Of a DNA stretch of 64,000 bases, positions 33,527 through 46,419 are shown one piece after another. The stretch is from Cordia subcordata (Eukaryota; Streptophyta; Magnoliopsida; Boraginales; Cordiaceae). Within the stretch, counting starts at the first letter, position 1. Every line of letters starts with the position of its first letter. The notes under the pieces are model-generated. The model was given only the letters and a program-made list of their open reading frames with translations. It was not told where the DNA came from and searched no databases. The DNA lies in contig JAPTOF010000015.1 in NCBI GenBank assembly GCA_028554755.1, forward strand, positions 14,457,501-14,521,500, written 5' to 3'. The position numbers and the translations under genes are program-made.

Positions 33527-36500
33527 TTAGGTATTTAGTTGTTTAACATAAGCAGCTTGCTTAGCTTCAACAAAATGCATGATTCTTGAAGCCTCACCAT
33601 GCATCACAACTCTCCCATATTCCATGTAGACAGCACCATCAGCGTACTCGAGCTCTTCCAACCGATGGGTTACCCATAATGCCGTGACTCCTTCTGAACC
33701 ACCCAAAGTGTTTTTCACTGCTTTTATCACCCCAATCTAGTAACATTTGACAAAGATCAATGTTCACAAAAGATTTTAAGTCATATCGAGTAGATAGTTT
33801 TCTCCACCAAAAAAAATAAAAAATGCATTGGTATCACAGAAGCCTCTTATATTCCTGATATAACACCAACCTCTGTCAGTTTTTCAGAAGAAATTGATTC
33901 TCGGTTGTCCCAATGCCAGTATTAAGGTTACCACCTTATTGTTTGTTTTCTTCTGTAGTCCTTTTATACTTTCCAGTTGTTAATCTTTTTCACCTATCAG
34001 GTACTATGAAAAACTGCCGCAAAAAAATTACTACTACTACTACTGATTATCAATAATAGCAAAAGTTTAGTTAGAAATAGGCTTCTCTAAGAAATATTAT
34101 TTCAAAAATCTGAGCAAACAAGTAAATTACTTCAAAGACTCAAAGTTACCATTTGCATATATTCTATGCTTTTTTCAATTTATTCAAGAATGGTCAATGA
34201 GTTGGTTTTGTAATACAAATTTTTTAAACATGTATGCAATCTTCTCCCGTATGATCACAGAACAAGTACCTAACGCACACAGTATGTGTGTGTGTGAGAG
34301 AGAGAAAGTACCTGATCATTTTCATCCAAAAATGTCGTGAGCTCATCCAGTAATAAGACTTTGCATGCCTCCGCCAAAGCACCCGCTATGGCGACTCTTT
34401 GTTTCTGACCACCACTGAGAGTTTGGACAGGTCTCTGGGGGTTTCAACAGGATGAAGATAAGATATAAGACTCCGACATATGTCAGTGAAATCTTCAGCT
34501 TGTTTGAATGCTGTCAACTAAAAGCAAGAGATGTTTATCAAAGCAACCTGCATATAATCATACATGCCCACTGCGTCTAATGCCTTTGCCGCTCTCAAAC
34601 AGACCTCATCATGGGCTAAGTTGAATTTACCAAGGCCAAAAGCCACATCATCTTTCACTGTAGGCATTACCACCTGCAAATAGTATAGTTATGGCATGAA
34701 AAGTAAATCACCTTACTCGGTTATTCAAGCTTGGACAAGCCAAAAATGTCGGAGTCAAGGCTACGGCGATCGAAAAAGGAAAGGGAATTCAGCAGGTATC
34801 CATTTCAAGAAAGGAGATGGAACATTGAAGAAACTTTTTTAGCATATCTGGTGTACAAATGAAGCCCGACCCTCCAGCATCTAACATCAGGGGTAGACGG
34901 TTGCCATTCCTTGCTGGAGCAACAATTTGGTGGTTTGGCAACTTACTTTTGACCAAGAAGTTTAGCATTGTCAAGCCAGTCTTGTAGTTTAGATAATTCA
35001 TAGTATTTCAAATTCAAATTGTACAGATATAGCATGAGTTTTTTGTAGTTAGAGTTCTACTGTTTATAAACTACTTGTATTATTTAAAATCTCTTTAATA
35101 GAAGATTACAAATGTGGAAAATTCTCAAACTTTGAAGCACTACTAAATCTTCAAACTCAGAGTTAATCATGAAACTCGCAAAAGCGGAAGTGATATTTGC
35201 ATTTATAACATTTTATACTTCAACAGGTTAGATTGTAAAGCACTAGGGTACAAATCCTAGGAGATAAGCTTCACATAAAGTGATGCAGACAAATGGCAGC
35301 CTTTACAAGGAAATTGAGGGAGTGATAGCACAAAGATAATATAACAGCTACTAGATATTAACTCATTTTCATACCATAGCACACCAATTTAAATCAGCCT
35401 TCAATGACAAGATAAAGCACAATCATTTTTCTCTTCACCAGAAGATTGACTACTGACCAACCATGATTTCCCATTAAAAGAAGAAAATCTATCCATATAG
35501 TGCTTTCATGTATAGAAAAATTAACTCCCCCTTTTTAAGTCAGATAAACTCTTTCTGAAAATCAGACTCCAGTTTAGATCAAAGTAATCAAACGAAATGT
35601 AGTTCAGCAAATTCACAACACTTAGCAGCAGAACAGTAGAAGAATAGTATGCTATTGGGGTGGTGAAGTCCAGCAATGGTCATTAAGGCCTTTATGTCAA
35701 GTGCTTTGGTGTGCTTTTGCTTACAATAATAGCAGAGGGGAAAAGGAGAGGAATAGAGGGAAAAAAGTACACAATTGCAGAGATACAAAGCAAAGCTAAA
35801 GCCAGGAAAGATTTCATAGATCAGAGTAGATAATTTTTACAATTTTTCAATTACTATTAGATCCTTAAAGAAACTAGATAAGGCATAAGGATCAGTCTTC
35901 ATCTCTTTTGACAATTCTAGGTCTTCTGTATGAGGTATGGGACTGTCTCTAAAGTGCACCTCAACGTCTTTACCAACCAAGACCAGACTATGGTGCCGAA
36001 ATTCTCTTATTAATAAGTGAACTCATAGCAATTCTCTGTATGCGTAAACAAGCTGATTCTTACTCCACCACCCACAACACTTCTGAAAGAAAATGGGTCT
36101 TGACCTATAAAATTTTGGAAACAAAATTAGGTAAAGAAGCAGTATGTGGAAAGACCTATTTCTGCAGGTCAGCAACCACTCTGATGAAAGTACAGCTCTC
36201 ATATATCCTTAAATCTCTTCTGAAGAAAGTTCACACAAAACCAAAGGCACATTAGTGACAGTTCTCCAAAAATGAAGGTGTATTACTCACAATTCTCCAA
36301 TTATCGCCCTTGTCTCTGTTTTTTGTTGCATGGATGGTAGGATTCGTCGTAGGAACTACTACCTATGTTCTGCTAAAGATGAAAACATTTTTAGTTGAAG
36401 TCCTAAACCGGCTACATTTTCCTATGCTCTCAGTATAGAGAATCGACAATCAGACATGATTTAAATCCTAGAATTGAAATCATAAAGTAATAAATTGTGA

Positions 36501-37816
36501 TTATCTTCCATAATAACTTTGAGAATCTTGAGATTCAGCTCTTTCTTGCATTATCTTCCATAATAACTTTGAGAATCTTGAGATTCAGCTCTTTCTTGCT
36601 CTATTTGGCACATTACTGGTCATTATTAAACTTCAATTCTTTGAATAAAGAACAAAAGCTATGAGAAATACCAAGAGTGATGATGGTTACTCGCTACTCA
36701 AAAACTATGTTTGATTGTTATTATTATTTGTAGTATTCTAGGTGAAAATCTATTTAAAAAATCTTTCCACTTTCATCTTTTAGACAAACAATTATCCATC
36801 AAAAAAAAAAAAAAAAAGCCGTGAAAAAGCTCACAAAACAAAGCGGAAAGCAATTAATGAATTTTATATCCATGAAAGACTAGGTTTATAAAGCAATTAG
36901 GAGTAGATTCACTCCTCACTCGAAATTCTTCTATTCTCAACAAATTAAACACTGAGAAAACAAGCGTTTAAGTAGTTCTAGATACTAAATTGTCTTAGAC
37001 ATTCAAACATGCTTCATTCCATTTGAAGCATATATATGCATAATTAGCAAAACCCAGAAACAACATATTAAGAAAAAGAAGACCAAAGAAAAATGCCAAA
37101 AGAACCTGATGATCAGGATTCTGAAAAACAAAACTCCTGGGTTTTTTCACATGTAAAAACCCATCTGTTGGATTCAAAAGACCAGACAAAATCTGCAAAA
37201 AAAAAAAAAAGAATATCATTGCTGGAGACGATAAATAAATAAAATTAACTTGTGAAAGCTCAGTCATGACAACCCTTAAAAAAAAAAAAGATTTATACAT
37301 GCAAAGTTCAATCAAATAACTGATAAAAGTATTAACTCTTACATGGCAGCTTAATAATCTAAAATATTATAGTAGTAGAAGAAGAAAGAAGAAAGTATAT
37401 ATACCTTCAAAAGGGTAGATTTGCCAGAGCCATTGGGGCCAAGAAGCATCCAAAACTGACCAGAAGGAATGGAGAGTGAACAGTCTTTGAGAATTGGCAC
37501 CACTTTTCCATTCCTACCCCTCAGTGAATAACTCACCTTTCCACATTCTATTGCCAGATTCTCCGCCGCTGCAGCAGCCGCCTCCGCCGCTGCATTTCTA
37601 CACACAAAGCGCTAAGTCAACCATAACACAAAAACAAAAGCAAGCCAAACAAGAAATGCAAACGCCTTTTTCACTTTTTTCTTTTTCTTTTGTTTGGGTT
37701 TTTTTTTTTAACTCGTCACTTCTCAGTTCTCACCTGGTGGAGGAGGAGGAGGGATAAGAATGGAGAAGAGGCAGTTGCGGCGCGGAGGCGCGAATTAGCG
37801 CCCGCTGAATATTCAT
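33527..37816 (-). CDS. ABCI10: ABC transporter I family member 10 (ECF-type ATPase, plastid)
   Basis: Coding exons on the minus strand: 37734-37816, 37405-37597, 37106-37192, 34548-34673, 34312-34434, 33527-33736. All introns are GT-AG and phases agree, giving 273 aa; the Arabidopsis protein is of similar length. Residues 1-40 ([16 protein letters not shown]..., then Ala-rich) look like a chloroplast transit peptide. Walker [10 protein letters not shown] is at 81-89, NPDHQ (Q-loop) ends at 121, signature LSGGQ 169-173, Walker B VLLLDE 189-194, and switch His in THR near 228. This is a soluble ATPase resembling the bacterial energy-coupling-factor subunits CbiO/EcfA. In Arabidopsis ABCI10 partners with ABCI11 in a chloroplast ECF module for metal or cofactor homeostasis and is essential for embryo development. 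Intron 3 is 2.4 kb. Little native promoter exists upstream (see the fold-back element). Confidence 0.92.
36500..36599. repeat. Exact 50-bp tandem duplication in ABCI10 intron 3
   Basis: ATTATCTTCCATAATAACTT begins at 36500 and again at 36550; the two 50-bp units are identical. Recent local slippage is likely; it does not touch splice sites. Confidence 0.9.
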
Positions 37817-37902
37817 TTTGGATGCCCCGCTGCCCAGTCGGGTTATTTCTTTGCCACTCTTTGAGTAAAGCTTATAAAATACTAAGAATGGCAAATTATC
37901 CA

Positions 37903-38846
37903 CGGTAAATTTCACGTTAACTCGTTATATGCGAAGGTATCACGTTACTCTACTGTATTACTAAAATTTCAGATCCTTCTCTTGTATTTTTTTGAAATTT
38001 ATCACGTTGTCCCCCTCAGTCAATTTCCCTGTTAGGTCTGAACCACACACACTAAAAACGGAGTTGGTCTAACATTTTTATGCGTTTTACCTTTTATTTG
38101 GACAAAAATATATTTGGGATGACAAAAAAGGGTAAATTTTACTTTACCCCTATGTTATGCAAAAATATCATGTTAATCCCCATGTATTCCCAAAACTTCA
38201 GATCGTCCTTTCATGTTTTTTCGAAATTTATCATGTTATCGCTCTCCGTCAATTTTTTCGCCAGATTTAAGCCGCACGCGCTAGAAATGTCGTTGGTCTA
38301 ACATTTTTACTCGTTTTACTTTCTATTTACACATTACCTTCTATTTGGACAAAAAATAACAAATTCCTTATTTCATTTTTTTTTTATCCTTTGTATTGAA
38401 TCATATCACCACTCTTAATTAAAATCCATGCAATTGCAAATGTAAAGGTCCGAGAAGCTCCTTCACCATTTGCAAAACAAAGCAAAAGAAGAAGAAAAAA
38501 GAAAGAAAGCAAAAGCAAACATAGGCCACTTCAATGTCTACAACTCTCACAAATAAAATCTGAAGTTCTGGGAACACAGGGGACAACATGATACTTTCGC
38601 ATGTCACAAGGAGGTAACGTAATACTTTCACGTATCACAGGAGAGTAATGTGAAATTTACCATCTAGTAATTAGAGGGCAATTTTGTCATTTTATGCTTG
38701 GATTAAACGATGTTAGTGTTGAATTGACTATAGAGGAGGCTGTGATCAATTTTGGAAAAACACAAGATGTGGTCTAAAGTTTTTGAAATACAGGAGAGTA
38801 ACATGATATTTTGGCATATCATCGGGAGGTAACGTGAATTTTTTCC
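37903..38846. mobile_element. Fold-back (long inverted-repeat) element upstream of ABCI10
   Basis: The left end GGTAAATTTCACGTTAACTC and the complement of the right end, GGAAAAAATTCACGTTACCTC, begin inverted arms that stay alignable for about 150 bp or more (shared ATATGC-AA-ATATCA-GTTACTCT). Each arm is itself duplicated: a second unit begins at 38131 on the left, and the right arm holds an inner copy at about 38540-38660. The result is a nested palindrome with ACGTTACCTCC motifs. There is no coding capacity. The left end lies only 87 bp upstream of the ABCI10 ATG. Confidence 0.75.
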
Positions 38847-39888
38847 AATTATCTATTTGGTCCCTTATTTTATCTTTTTTTTAATAATTAAATCTCTTAT
38901 CTTTAAAATGTGACAATTTAGTCATTTATTATTAATCCCTTATTTTTGTAATCTGTAACAAGATTAATCCTCCAACTTCATTAATTTCTTAACTCTTGAG
39001 TTTGAGACTAACATTGTCACAAGTTGTAAAAATAAAAGACTAAATTATTACATTATAAAGACAAGGGACTTAATTAGCAAAAAGGTCAACGATAAAGAAC
39101 CAAATAAATTATTTAACCTTCTAATAAATAATAGGAATTAATTGTAAAATGTTTAAAAAATAATATAAATATTTTATATAATAAGAACTTTTTTAACTAT
39201 ATTTGTGAAATATTAAAGATTAATATAAATATTTTTGTGAATGAGATTTTTCACTTATACATCTCCTATGTTTCATGCCTAAATAACATTAATAGTCCCT
39301 GTATTCTCCAAATAATGTTTTTTTTTTTTTTAATCTTGCATACTTGTCCCAAAATGCCTTTTTTCTGTGAATGTTGCTAGTTAAATTGACAAAAAGACTT
39401 CCATGACCCTGCGAAGCTAGGTGATATTTGATTGAGAATCAAGCAATATATAAACATACCGAGTGTTACACCAAAGCTAGGTGAAAATTGTCGCAGATGA
39501 TGCAAAGACTGAAGCGGAACTTCAATTAACTGTACAAACGAGCACAACAATGGCTCATTTCTATAAAAATAGATACATCTGCTCATTACAAATTACAACA
39601 TGACAATCAATTATTTGCAGAACCCGCATTTTATTTGTGAGGAAAGTACATGGTTTCCAACAGCCCGAGTAGCAAGGACTGAGACAAATCGCTGTATAAC
39701 ATTTCAGGCCTGCTTGTGTGTACTTCATGCTGTCAAGATCAGTATATGTCGACATCCGAAGTTCAATGGGACAAAGAATGAGAAGAAACACATCAACATA
39801 CAATGTGAGCCTTAGAGCTACTTCCCATGTATCTTTGAGAGACCGCAGAAAGGACTAGACAGTGGATAATGCAAAAGAAAATGAGGAG
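38847..39888. other. Intergenic DNA between ABCI10 and SNM1B
   Basis: No exon is recognisable. 38847-39360 is AT-rich, with repeated 'AAATTATTTAACC'-like sequence and a T-run near 39318. 39550-39888 is more complex and directly follows the SNM1B stop codon on the minus strand, so part of it is probably that gene's 3' UTR; no unambiguous poly(A) signal was assigned. Confidence 0.5.
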
Positions 39889-42590
39889 CTAGAACCTCCT
39901 CTTGGTGTGTTTATGGGCATTCATGAGCCCCACCAAGGAGGGAAGAGGCTGAGGCACCGGCACATTCATGGACCTATAAAACCTCCTCAAACTCTCATTA
40001 AAGCCCCTCGATGATCCAATGGAGAAGTTACAGGGACAATTCTTTGTTTCTCTTTCAACTGCGTTGCAATTCGTTTCCCTAACATCTATCTCGTCTTTTT
40101 CCTCCAACGGCCTATATCCTACTTCAACAACCTCTTCGTTTTGCACTGAAAATATTTCAGCCGTATCAGAAACTTTAGATTTAGAATCACTATCTCTAGA
40201 TACCATTTCCTCCTGATCATGCTTGAAAGCAGAATCATGGAGACCTAGCCTTGCTCTCCCAAATAATGTGAGACACGGTCTTTTGCTTGGAGGAGACAGA
40301 TTCAAAAGCAGTTTTTTGCTTGGAGGAGACGGATTCAACAGCTTTCCAGGGCTTGCCGGTTTTATTACTGCTTGAGGTTCAGGTTCAATACAATTTATGC
40401 TGTTTGTTTCCACAACTGTAGAACTCAAGTTTTCAACCAATACATCTGGATCTGAAGAAGCCTCGAAGCCAATGTCTAGAAGCCTCCAGAAAGGGTCATC
40501 AGAAGTAAGTTTAGAGGTAGAGCAGTGCTTCTTCACATATTCCAGCTCCATCGCCCTGCAGCTAGATGTTGTTGACACAACCCATTTGGGTGCAAGAAGT
40601 TGTAGAGCCCACTCTAGTTCCTCCCTTGACGAGTGTGCTGAGTAACACACATGCCAAACGCCAAACATGTCTCTCACTGCTTGATCAAATCGTTCCTTTT
40701 GTTTCTTGTCAGCCTCAGAAGACCCTTCCTCACATGCATACCACTGTACTGAAGGACGTATAATAAGAGGTTCTTGGTGTGATTTAGCACGAGCTTCTAA
40801 AATCTTGGCCTGTGCTCTTTCATACATTTTGTGGAACCCATCAAATATCTGGAAACGAGAACATGGATCTGATGACAGAACTTCAGGAACTATAAGTGCC
40901 AGAGACTGGAAACATTCTGGGTTCTTCTCTTTATCAACATAAATCTTGCAACCAAATATCTTGGAGACATTCACAAGAACTTCTACCTGACCAAGAAGAT
41001 CACAGGAGAAATAAACTACAGGGGAATTGGGGTGTTTCCATATACAGTTGACCACCTGCTTCATGATCCAGCAATTTAACATCAGATATGCTTAATAACC
41101 AACTATGAAAACCACATAGCATAAGAGCAAAGATCATGTCATTACATCAACACATGACTAGTTTATCAGAATGATATCACCAATATGATCACAAATCCCA
41201 AATAGAACTTTATTGGGAAAATTTCAGAGGAAGAATTCCTATATGCTTCCTTTTCATAATGAACATCTTATGTCAGAATTCTCAACCTTTTTACAGTCTG
41301 CAACATGACCATGGTAAATGTTTAAGCTGAAGAGAAACACAGAAATCTTACTTTCCTCTACAATCTCAGAAGTTAAAAGGTTGGTTCACTATTTGCTTAA
41401 CTTCTAAGAACACTTTGAACAATAGTCATTACGAGTTCAATTTGCTCATACAAGAACAGCATTTGATAGATGAAATTCGAAGTTATTTCTGAGGTCTATT
41501 ATTTGAGCTATATAGCCTTCTATACAGTTCTTTCTCATTCATGAAACGTGAACAAGAACAGAATTCACTATCTCGATTAGCCATGAATTCCTAGTAGACA
41601 TCATCTCTTAGCAGGCCTTATGGTACATTGAAGAGCTCTAAATGTGATAATGGGCTCCCTAGATGGATAGTCAGTTGTTGAAATAATCAAAGTAGAACGG
41701 GTGATTGTATAGTCTAACTTTAAGATCATAAAAGAAAAGTCTCTAGTGGACATGATAAGTCATAAATATTTTAGCATTCTATTTCATGTATTAGCGATTG
41801 TCATAAAGAAATCCGGGATGCCCATGTAACAGCCAAGAACCTCCCTCGAAGTCTCAATAATTACCATGAAACTTCTAAACAATTTCAATATGATTTCCTA
41901 GCATGACAACCTTTTTTTCATTTGCATAAAAGCAATGAAGCATGCTTCCTCATTTTATACTGTGCTGATATATATGAGCACTATGTGTTCCACGCAAAAT
42001 GTATTGAAGCAACATTTTGAGAGAATCATAAGCATTCTCATTTTCCTCCATTCTCTATTTTAGAAAGTCTACTATTTTATTTGCAAGTATCAAATATAGT
42101 TGTCAGCGGGTGCAAATTGGATAGTGCTATAGCACCATAAATGCGTACTTGTCTTCCTACACCCAATAGAAATCCCTTGCAAGCAGGTGCAAATATAAGA
42201 CACTACTCCAGCATAATAGGATTTCATCCAACTATCACATTGGAGAGAAATATTTCTGCTAGAATAGAATAAATAGTACATGATAGGGGTGGTCCCAACC
42301 CAACCTGGAATATGTGGCATTGGATTGAACAGAGCCCAGACCTACTGGCAAAGCTCGGGTAAGCGGAGCAGTTACCAGGAACCAGAGGACTCTTCTATGC
42401 CTATCCAATGTGAGGGGTCCTTGATATGTCTTTCTCTGACTAGGACTTCATTAGAGATGAGCCAGAGGGGGTACGGATAAAGATGGAAGGGATCCCAAGT
42501 CAATCCGGACTCTTATGAGAAGGATCTACAAAAACAAGGCAAGGGGGAGTAGAAGGGTAAGAAAATCTCACCCTAAACAGTCTGTGGAAA

Positions 42591-42621
<31 letters not shown>

Positions 42622-44962
42622 AGAGAAAATATGAAAGTGTTGAAGATGGTTGAAACCACCACCAACGGTGGCTCTTAAAGAGAAATACTCATAAAGACTA
42701 CATCGTGAATTATTGATATTTCTTGAATATAATAGAAGAGCCTATTTATAGGCATGATAACTTGGTGAGCAAGACTAGAAGCTATACTAATAAGGTAACT
42801 AAAATTCTAAGGAAACTAGAATAGTAAGGAAACCAACTTGATTAATTACCTAATCTAAACTATTACCTAATTTAATACCATAGAATAAGGAAATAACATT
42901 AATAACCAAAATATTCTTCAACACAATCAATACTCATATCCTAATTCTCCGTAAATACAGCACTAACTTGGACATTAGATATTCTTTGGCAGACACCACA
43001 CTGGTATCAAGCAACTCCTGACCTCATCTATTCTCCTTGTGCAGGAATACCCGAACAGGTGCTTTACCCGACTTGAGTTAAAATGGTAACTGATAAATTA
43101 CCTTATCAGTATGCAACATCAAATCCTTCAGGAAAGCTGTTTGGAAAGAAAAGATTGTCTAAGAACAATTTAATCAGAGTATCTCAACGGAGAGAATTTT
43201 TCTGCTAGAAAAGAACAAGTAGTACACAACATCAAATTGTTCATGAAAGCTGTTCAGAAACAAGAGAAAAGAACTTTTCTTATCATCAAAAACTACGATC
43301 TACTACAGATATACCTAACCTGGGAATACAATAGGCCCAGTTACTTTTCATATATAACAAGCTTTTCTCCTGCATATATTTCTTGATGGTTGTTTAAGAC
43401 AATACATAGACTTTCATGTTCAGACCTTGCAATAGTTGCGTCTTTCTGTACAGGATTTGGGGAAATAGTGCCCAAAGATAAAAGAAAGAAGAACGGAAGC
43501 ATATTTATGCCAATGGCACAAGTAATTGGAAAATTTTTAGTCACAATGGCAGCGAGTACCTGTTGAATTGCTGATTCCCTGCTAGGCATTGCAGAGCGAA
43601 ACCTTCCAAATGTGCAGTCTAAGAAAATACAATCCAATTGACACCGGGGTGCTTTTCCTGTTCTGCCTACGTACCTTTCAGGCAAGCTCTGAAAACACTC
43701 TACAGTGAGTCTACAATCTCCTGTATGCAGAATGTTACCGAAATATCCCTCAAACAAGAACATCACGGCACCTGAAAATTTTCACGATTGCATGCCAGAC
43801 AATGGTCACGCCTCAATTGGTAGCAGATTAATCATTTCATCATGAGTCATAGGTACCATTAGAAGAGTTGAGGCATTATTTCAACCAACCAGAGGACATC
43901 ACATGTACAATTGCAAGAATAAGTTAACAAAAAATTAAAGACAAACAAAGGGAATACATTTCAAACAAATAATTTAACCAACCAAAGGAGAGATGTACGA
44001 CTGCATATAAAGTTAACTACAAAAATGAAAATATGATGCTCATAATTTGAGCTCTAATGATTTGATCCGTCTAGGACTAGCAGATCCTCATAGTTTCAGC
44101 TCTAGTGACTTTTTTTTCATTTCATTTTTCAAAATAAAGATCATTTCTATCTCAAATGATCACATAAACATGTATGCACGCATATACAACTCAGAACATT
44201 ACAGAACAGAAGACATCTATACCTACTGGTTGTTCAATACGCCCATCACTTTATAAATTGGTTGTATTGTATCAAATTGGTTTTGTTGACTCCTAGCGGC
44301 CATTCTCAAACTAAAGAATTTCTTTTTAACGAAGCACTCTTTTCAAAAGTTATAAACAGAAAGTACTCTAAAAAAAGTCAATCCAAACGAGCCCCCGTTA
44401 CCGTCCCTGAAACATATTGGTTACGTGTTCATTTTATATAAGCTGATTCAAATACATTCAGTCAATTAGACTCAATACATTGACCGTCAAAATTCAATCA
44501 TCACAGGAAAGGGGGAGGGGGAAAAAAATCAAATTACACAACTAAAGACGCAATATTAGACTACGGAGATTCTACAGTCATAACGTTACGAGAGAATCTA
44601 AATCCAAAATACGATGTACCCGAATCAACCAACGAGAAAAGAAAAAAGAAAAGAAGAGAGAGACCTGGACAATGGTTGGCATCGAAGGCAGTAACGGTGA
44701 AAGAGCCATCAGGATCGTCAAGGACTAAGCTTTCACCAACCTCAATACGCACAAACATGGAGTGACGGAGCAGAGGGTAGTGCAAGAGAAGAAGGGATTT
44801 GGTGAGGTGGGTGGAGTAGATAGGGTAAGAAGCGTGGGTGGTGATCCCCTGTGCATGGTCTTTGTGGGCGTGGGTGAGGAAATGGTGCCTCTTCCTTCCG
44901 TTTGAATATGGCGTCCATGTGTCCACCGAGAATGGTAGCCCCCTTGGCATCTCTATCGGCAT
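39889..44962 (-). CDS. SNM1B: SNM1B/Apollo-type 5' exonuclease (metallo-beta-lactamase, beta-CASP)
   Basis: Exons on the minus strand: 44665-44962, 43560-43771, 39889-41055; introns GT-AG, phases consistent, 558 aa. The ATG at 44962 (MPIEMPRGLPF) is the first in frame; MPRG at residue 5 is another possible start. The metal-binding motif HAHKDH lies at 31-36, DANHCPG at 94-100, TGDCR at 116-120 and FLDCTFG near 149-155 at the start of beta-CASP. Exon 3 encodes the rest of beta-CASP (PVVYFSCD, IYVDK, RPSVQWY, WHVCYSAHSSREEL, VVSTT) and a long low-complexity C-terminal tail. Family members trim 5' DNA ends in interstrand cross-link repair and telomere protection. The tail contains an in-frame 11-residue repeat (SPPSKKLLLN/L). 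Intron 2 (2.5 kb) holds a solo LTR. Confidence 0.9.
40285..40350 (-). repeat. In-frame 33-bp tandem duplication in SNM1B exon 3
   Basis: GCTTGGAGGAGAC begins at 40285 and at 40318 on the plus strand, so the coding strand has a 33-bp, 11-codon repeat encoding SPPSK blocks. It lies in the disordered C-terminal tail and keeps the frame. Confidence 0.75.
42612..42923 (-). mobile_element. Copia-type solo LTR in SNM1B intron 2
   Basis: On the minus strand it starts TGTTGAAGAATATTTTGG at 42923 and includes the TATA-like CCTATAAATAGGCTCTTCTA near 42740. It is the inverted counterpart of the LTR at 49543-49869. The left limit is blurred by an (AT)n microsatellite at about 42592-42612. No internal domain is attached. 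A complex GC-richer stretch at 42290-42590, of unknown origin and without a usable frame, lies next to it. Confidence 0.75.
44316..44396. mobile_element. MITE fragment (GGGCC-TTTGGATTGG family)
   Basis: AAAAAAGTCAATCCAAACGAGCCCCC at 44370-44395 is one terminus of the Tourist-like family seen at 17239-17463. The other terminus is missing. Confidence 0.55.
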
Positions 44963-45251
44963 CTTGACCTTCTCACACACTCACACACTCACACACACAC
45001 TCTCTCTCTGTGTGTGAAGAAACGAAAAAGAAAGAAAGGAGGGAGATTTTGAACTTAGAAAATTTTGGAGTTTGTTTATATGGAAACTGGGAAAATGCAA
45101 AAAAACTTGTTGAATACGCAGTTACGCACGCCCTTGAGAAATGGTCTTCTTATTAATAATTTCTTCTTCTTATTATTATGTCACTCCTCACCACCGACTT
45201 TTATTGTTCAATATCAACAAAATATCATTCAATTCAACAAGACGGACTATT

Positions 45252-45409
45252 GGCCTGTTTAGATTGATTTTTTTTTAAAAAAAATATTTTTTTTTTTAAA
45301 TTCTGAAAAAAATTCAAATACAATTTTTTTTTAGAACTCAAAATTTTCAGCTTCTAAAAAAAAAGCTGTTAAAAAAACACTTTTAAAAAAAGCCAATCCA
45401 AACGAGCCC
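45252..45409. mobile_element. MITE, Tourist-like (copy 2)
   Basis: Termini GGCCTGTTTAGATTGATTTT and ...AAAGCCAATCCAAACGAGCC, flanked by TAT at 45248-45250 and 45410-45412. It lies 290 bp upstream of the SNM1B start codon and directly beside a second copy. Confidence 0.75.
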
Positions 45410-45414
45410 TATAA

Positions 45415-45641
45415 GCCCGTTTAGATTGGCTTTTTTAAAAGCGCTTTTCTAATAATTTTTGAAAAACGATTTTTTTAGAAACTGAAAATTCTGACTTCTA
45501 AAAAAAGTTATTTTTGGGTTTTTTTCCGTAATTTCAGCTTTTTTAAAAGCCAAATCAAATAATTATTACAAATTTAATGTAATTTTTTTAGGAAAAAAAA
45601 ATATTTCTTCCTTAAAAAAAAAAAACAATCGAAACAGGCCC
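45415..45641. mobile_element. MITE, Tourist-like (copy 3), adjacent to copy 2
   Basis: Termini GCCCGTTTAGATTGGCTTTT and ...AATCGAAACAGGCCC, flanked by TAA (45412-45414) and TAT (45642-45644). It shares the TATAA junction with copy 2, so one copy inserted at the edge of the other. Confidence 0.75.
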
Positions 45642-46419
45642 TATACAATTAACCAATCACTTTGCAAGTGTTGATCTTTTTATAACAAATCAAAAAGTGG
45701 ATTTGAGATATTATTCACCTAATTACATACCAACCTATTATTTACGTACATTTTTGTAACTTAATAAATGGATTTGCTTGCCAATCTTCCAATACACTAG
45801 AACTCGATGGAAGGAATTACTTGATGTCGGTTCTAGCTTCCCTTTAATAGAAAGCCCCGGTGAGTTAGTTGATTACGTTGAAGATTTGGTGGGCATCATT
45901 TTTATGGGCACTGCACAAGTGATTTTTTCCTGCCAACAAAGTATGTATAAGAATTGATAAATAAGTAGTTAGAAAAAGATAATATTTAATATTTCTTCCT
46001 GTTCGAGAATTATCTTCTTCTTTTTTTTCTTTTTTTTTTTGTAAAAGTGATATTTCAAAGTAATTACAAAACCAATATAACATTTGCACTTACTTTCTAA
46101 ATTAACATCAAACCAATGTAATTTTGATTGAAATAAAATTATATAAAACTTGCTTTGTTCTTTATATTTTTATTTTATTATTATTATTTTTTTTTTCAAG
46201 GGCATTGGCATTGGCCTAATTATGCTCAATACTCTCAGGGCTTCTTTATTTGTGTTTAGATCCACATTAAAAAGAATTGATTGGATTAGTAGTAATGTGC
46301 CTCCTGCATTATTGTTTATTTTTTAAAAATGACTTTCCAACTACTAGCTAGAGTTGGATAATTTGCAATGTTTGATTTCTTCTTCTTTTTTTATAATTTT
46401 GAAATGAAATAATATTATA
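45642..46419. other. AT-rich intergenic DNA, no gene seen
   Basis: Contains poly-T runs near 46020-46040, 46180-46195 and 46455-46465. No coding exon, RNA gene or promoter could be supported. Confidence 0.6.

Noticed and set aside
34789..35001. 70-codon minus-strand frame in ABCI10 intron 3
   Set aside because: No similarity recognised, and it sits wholly within an intron.
37351..37605. ABCI10 start inside exon 2 (reading M-C-R-N)
   Set aside because: The upstream exon at 37734-37816 supplies an ATG, a transit-peptide-like sequence and matching splice phase; exon 2 begins with a spliced Arg codon.
44963..44980. Upstream extension of SNM1B to 44980
   Set aside because: The codon there is GTG; the first in-frame ATG is at 44962 and fits relatives that begin close to the MPRG motif.
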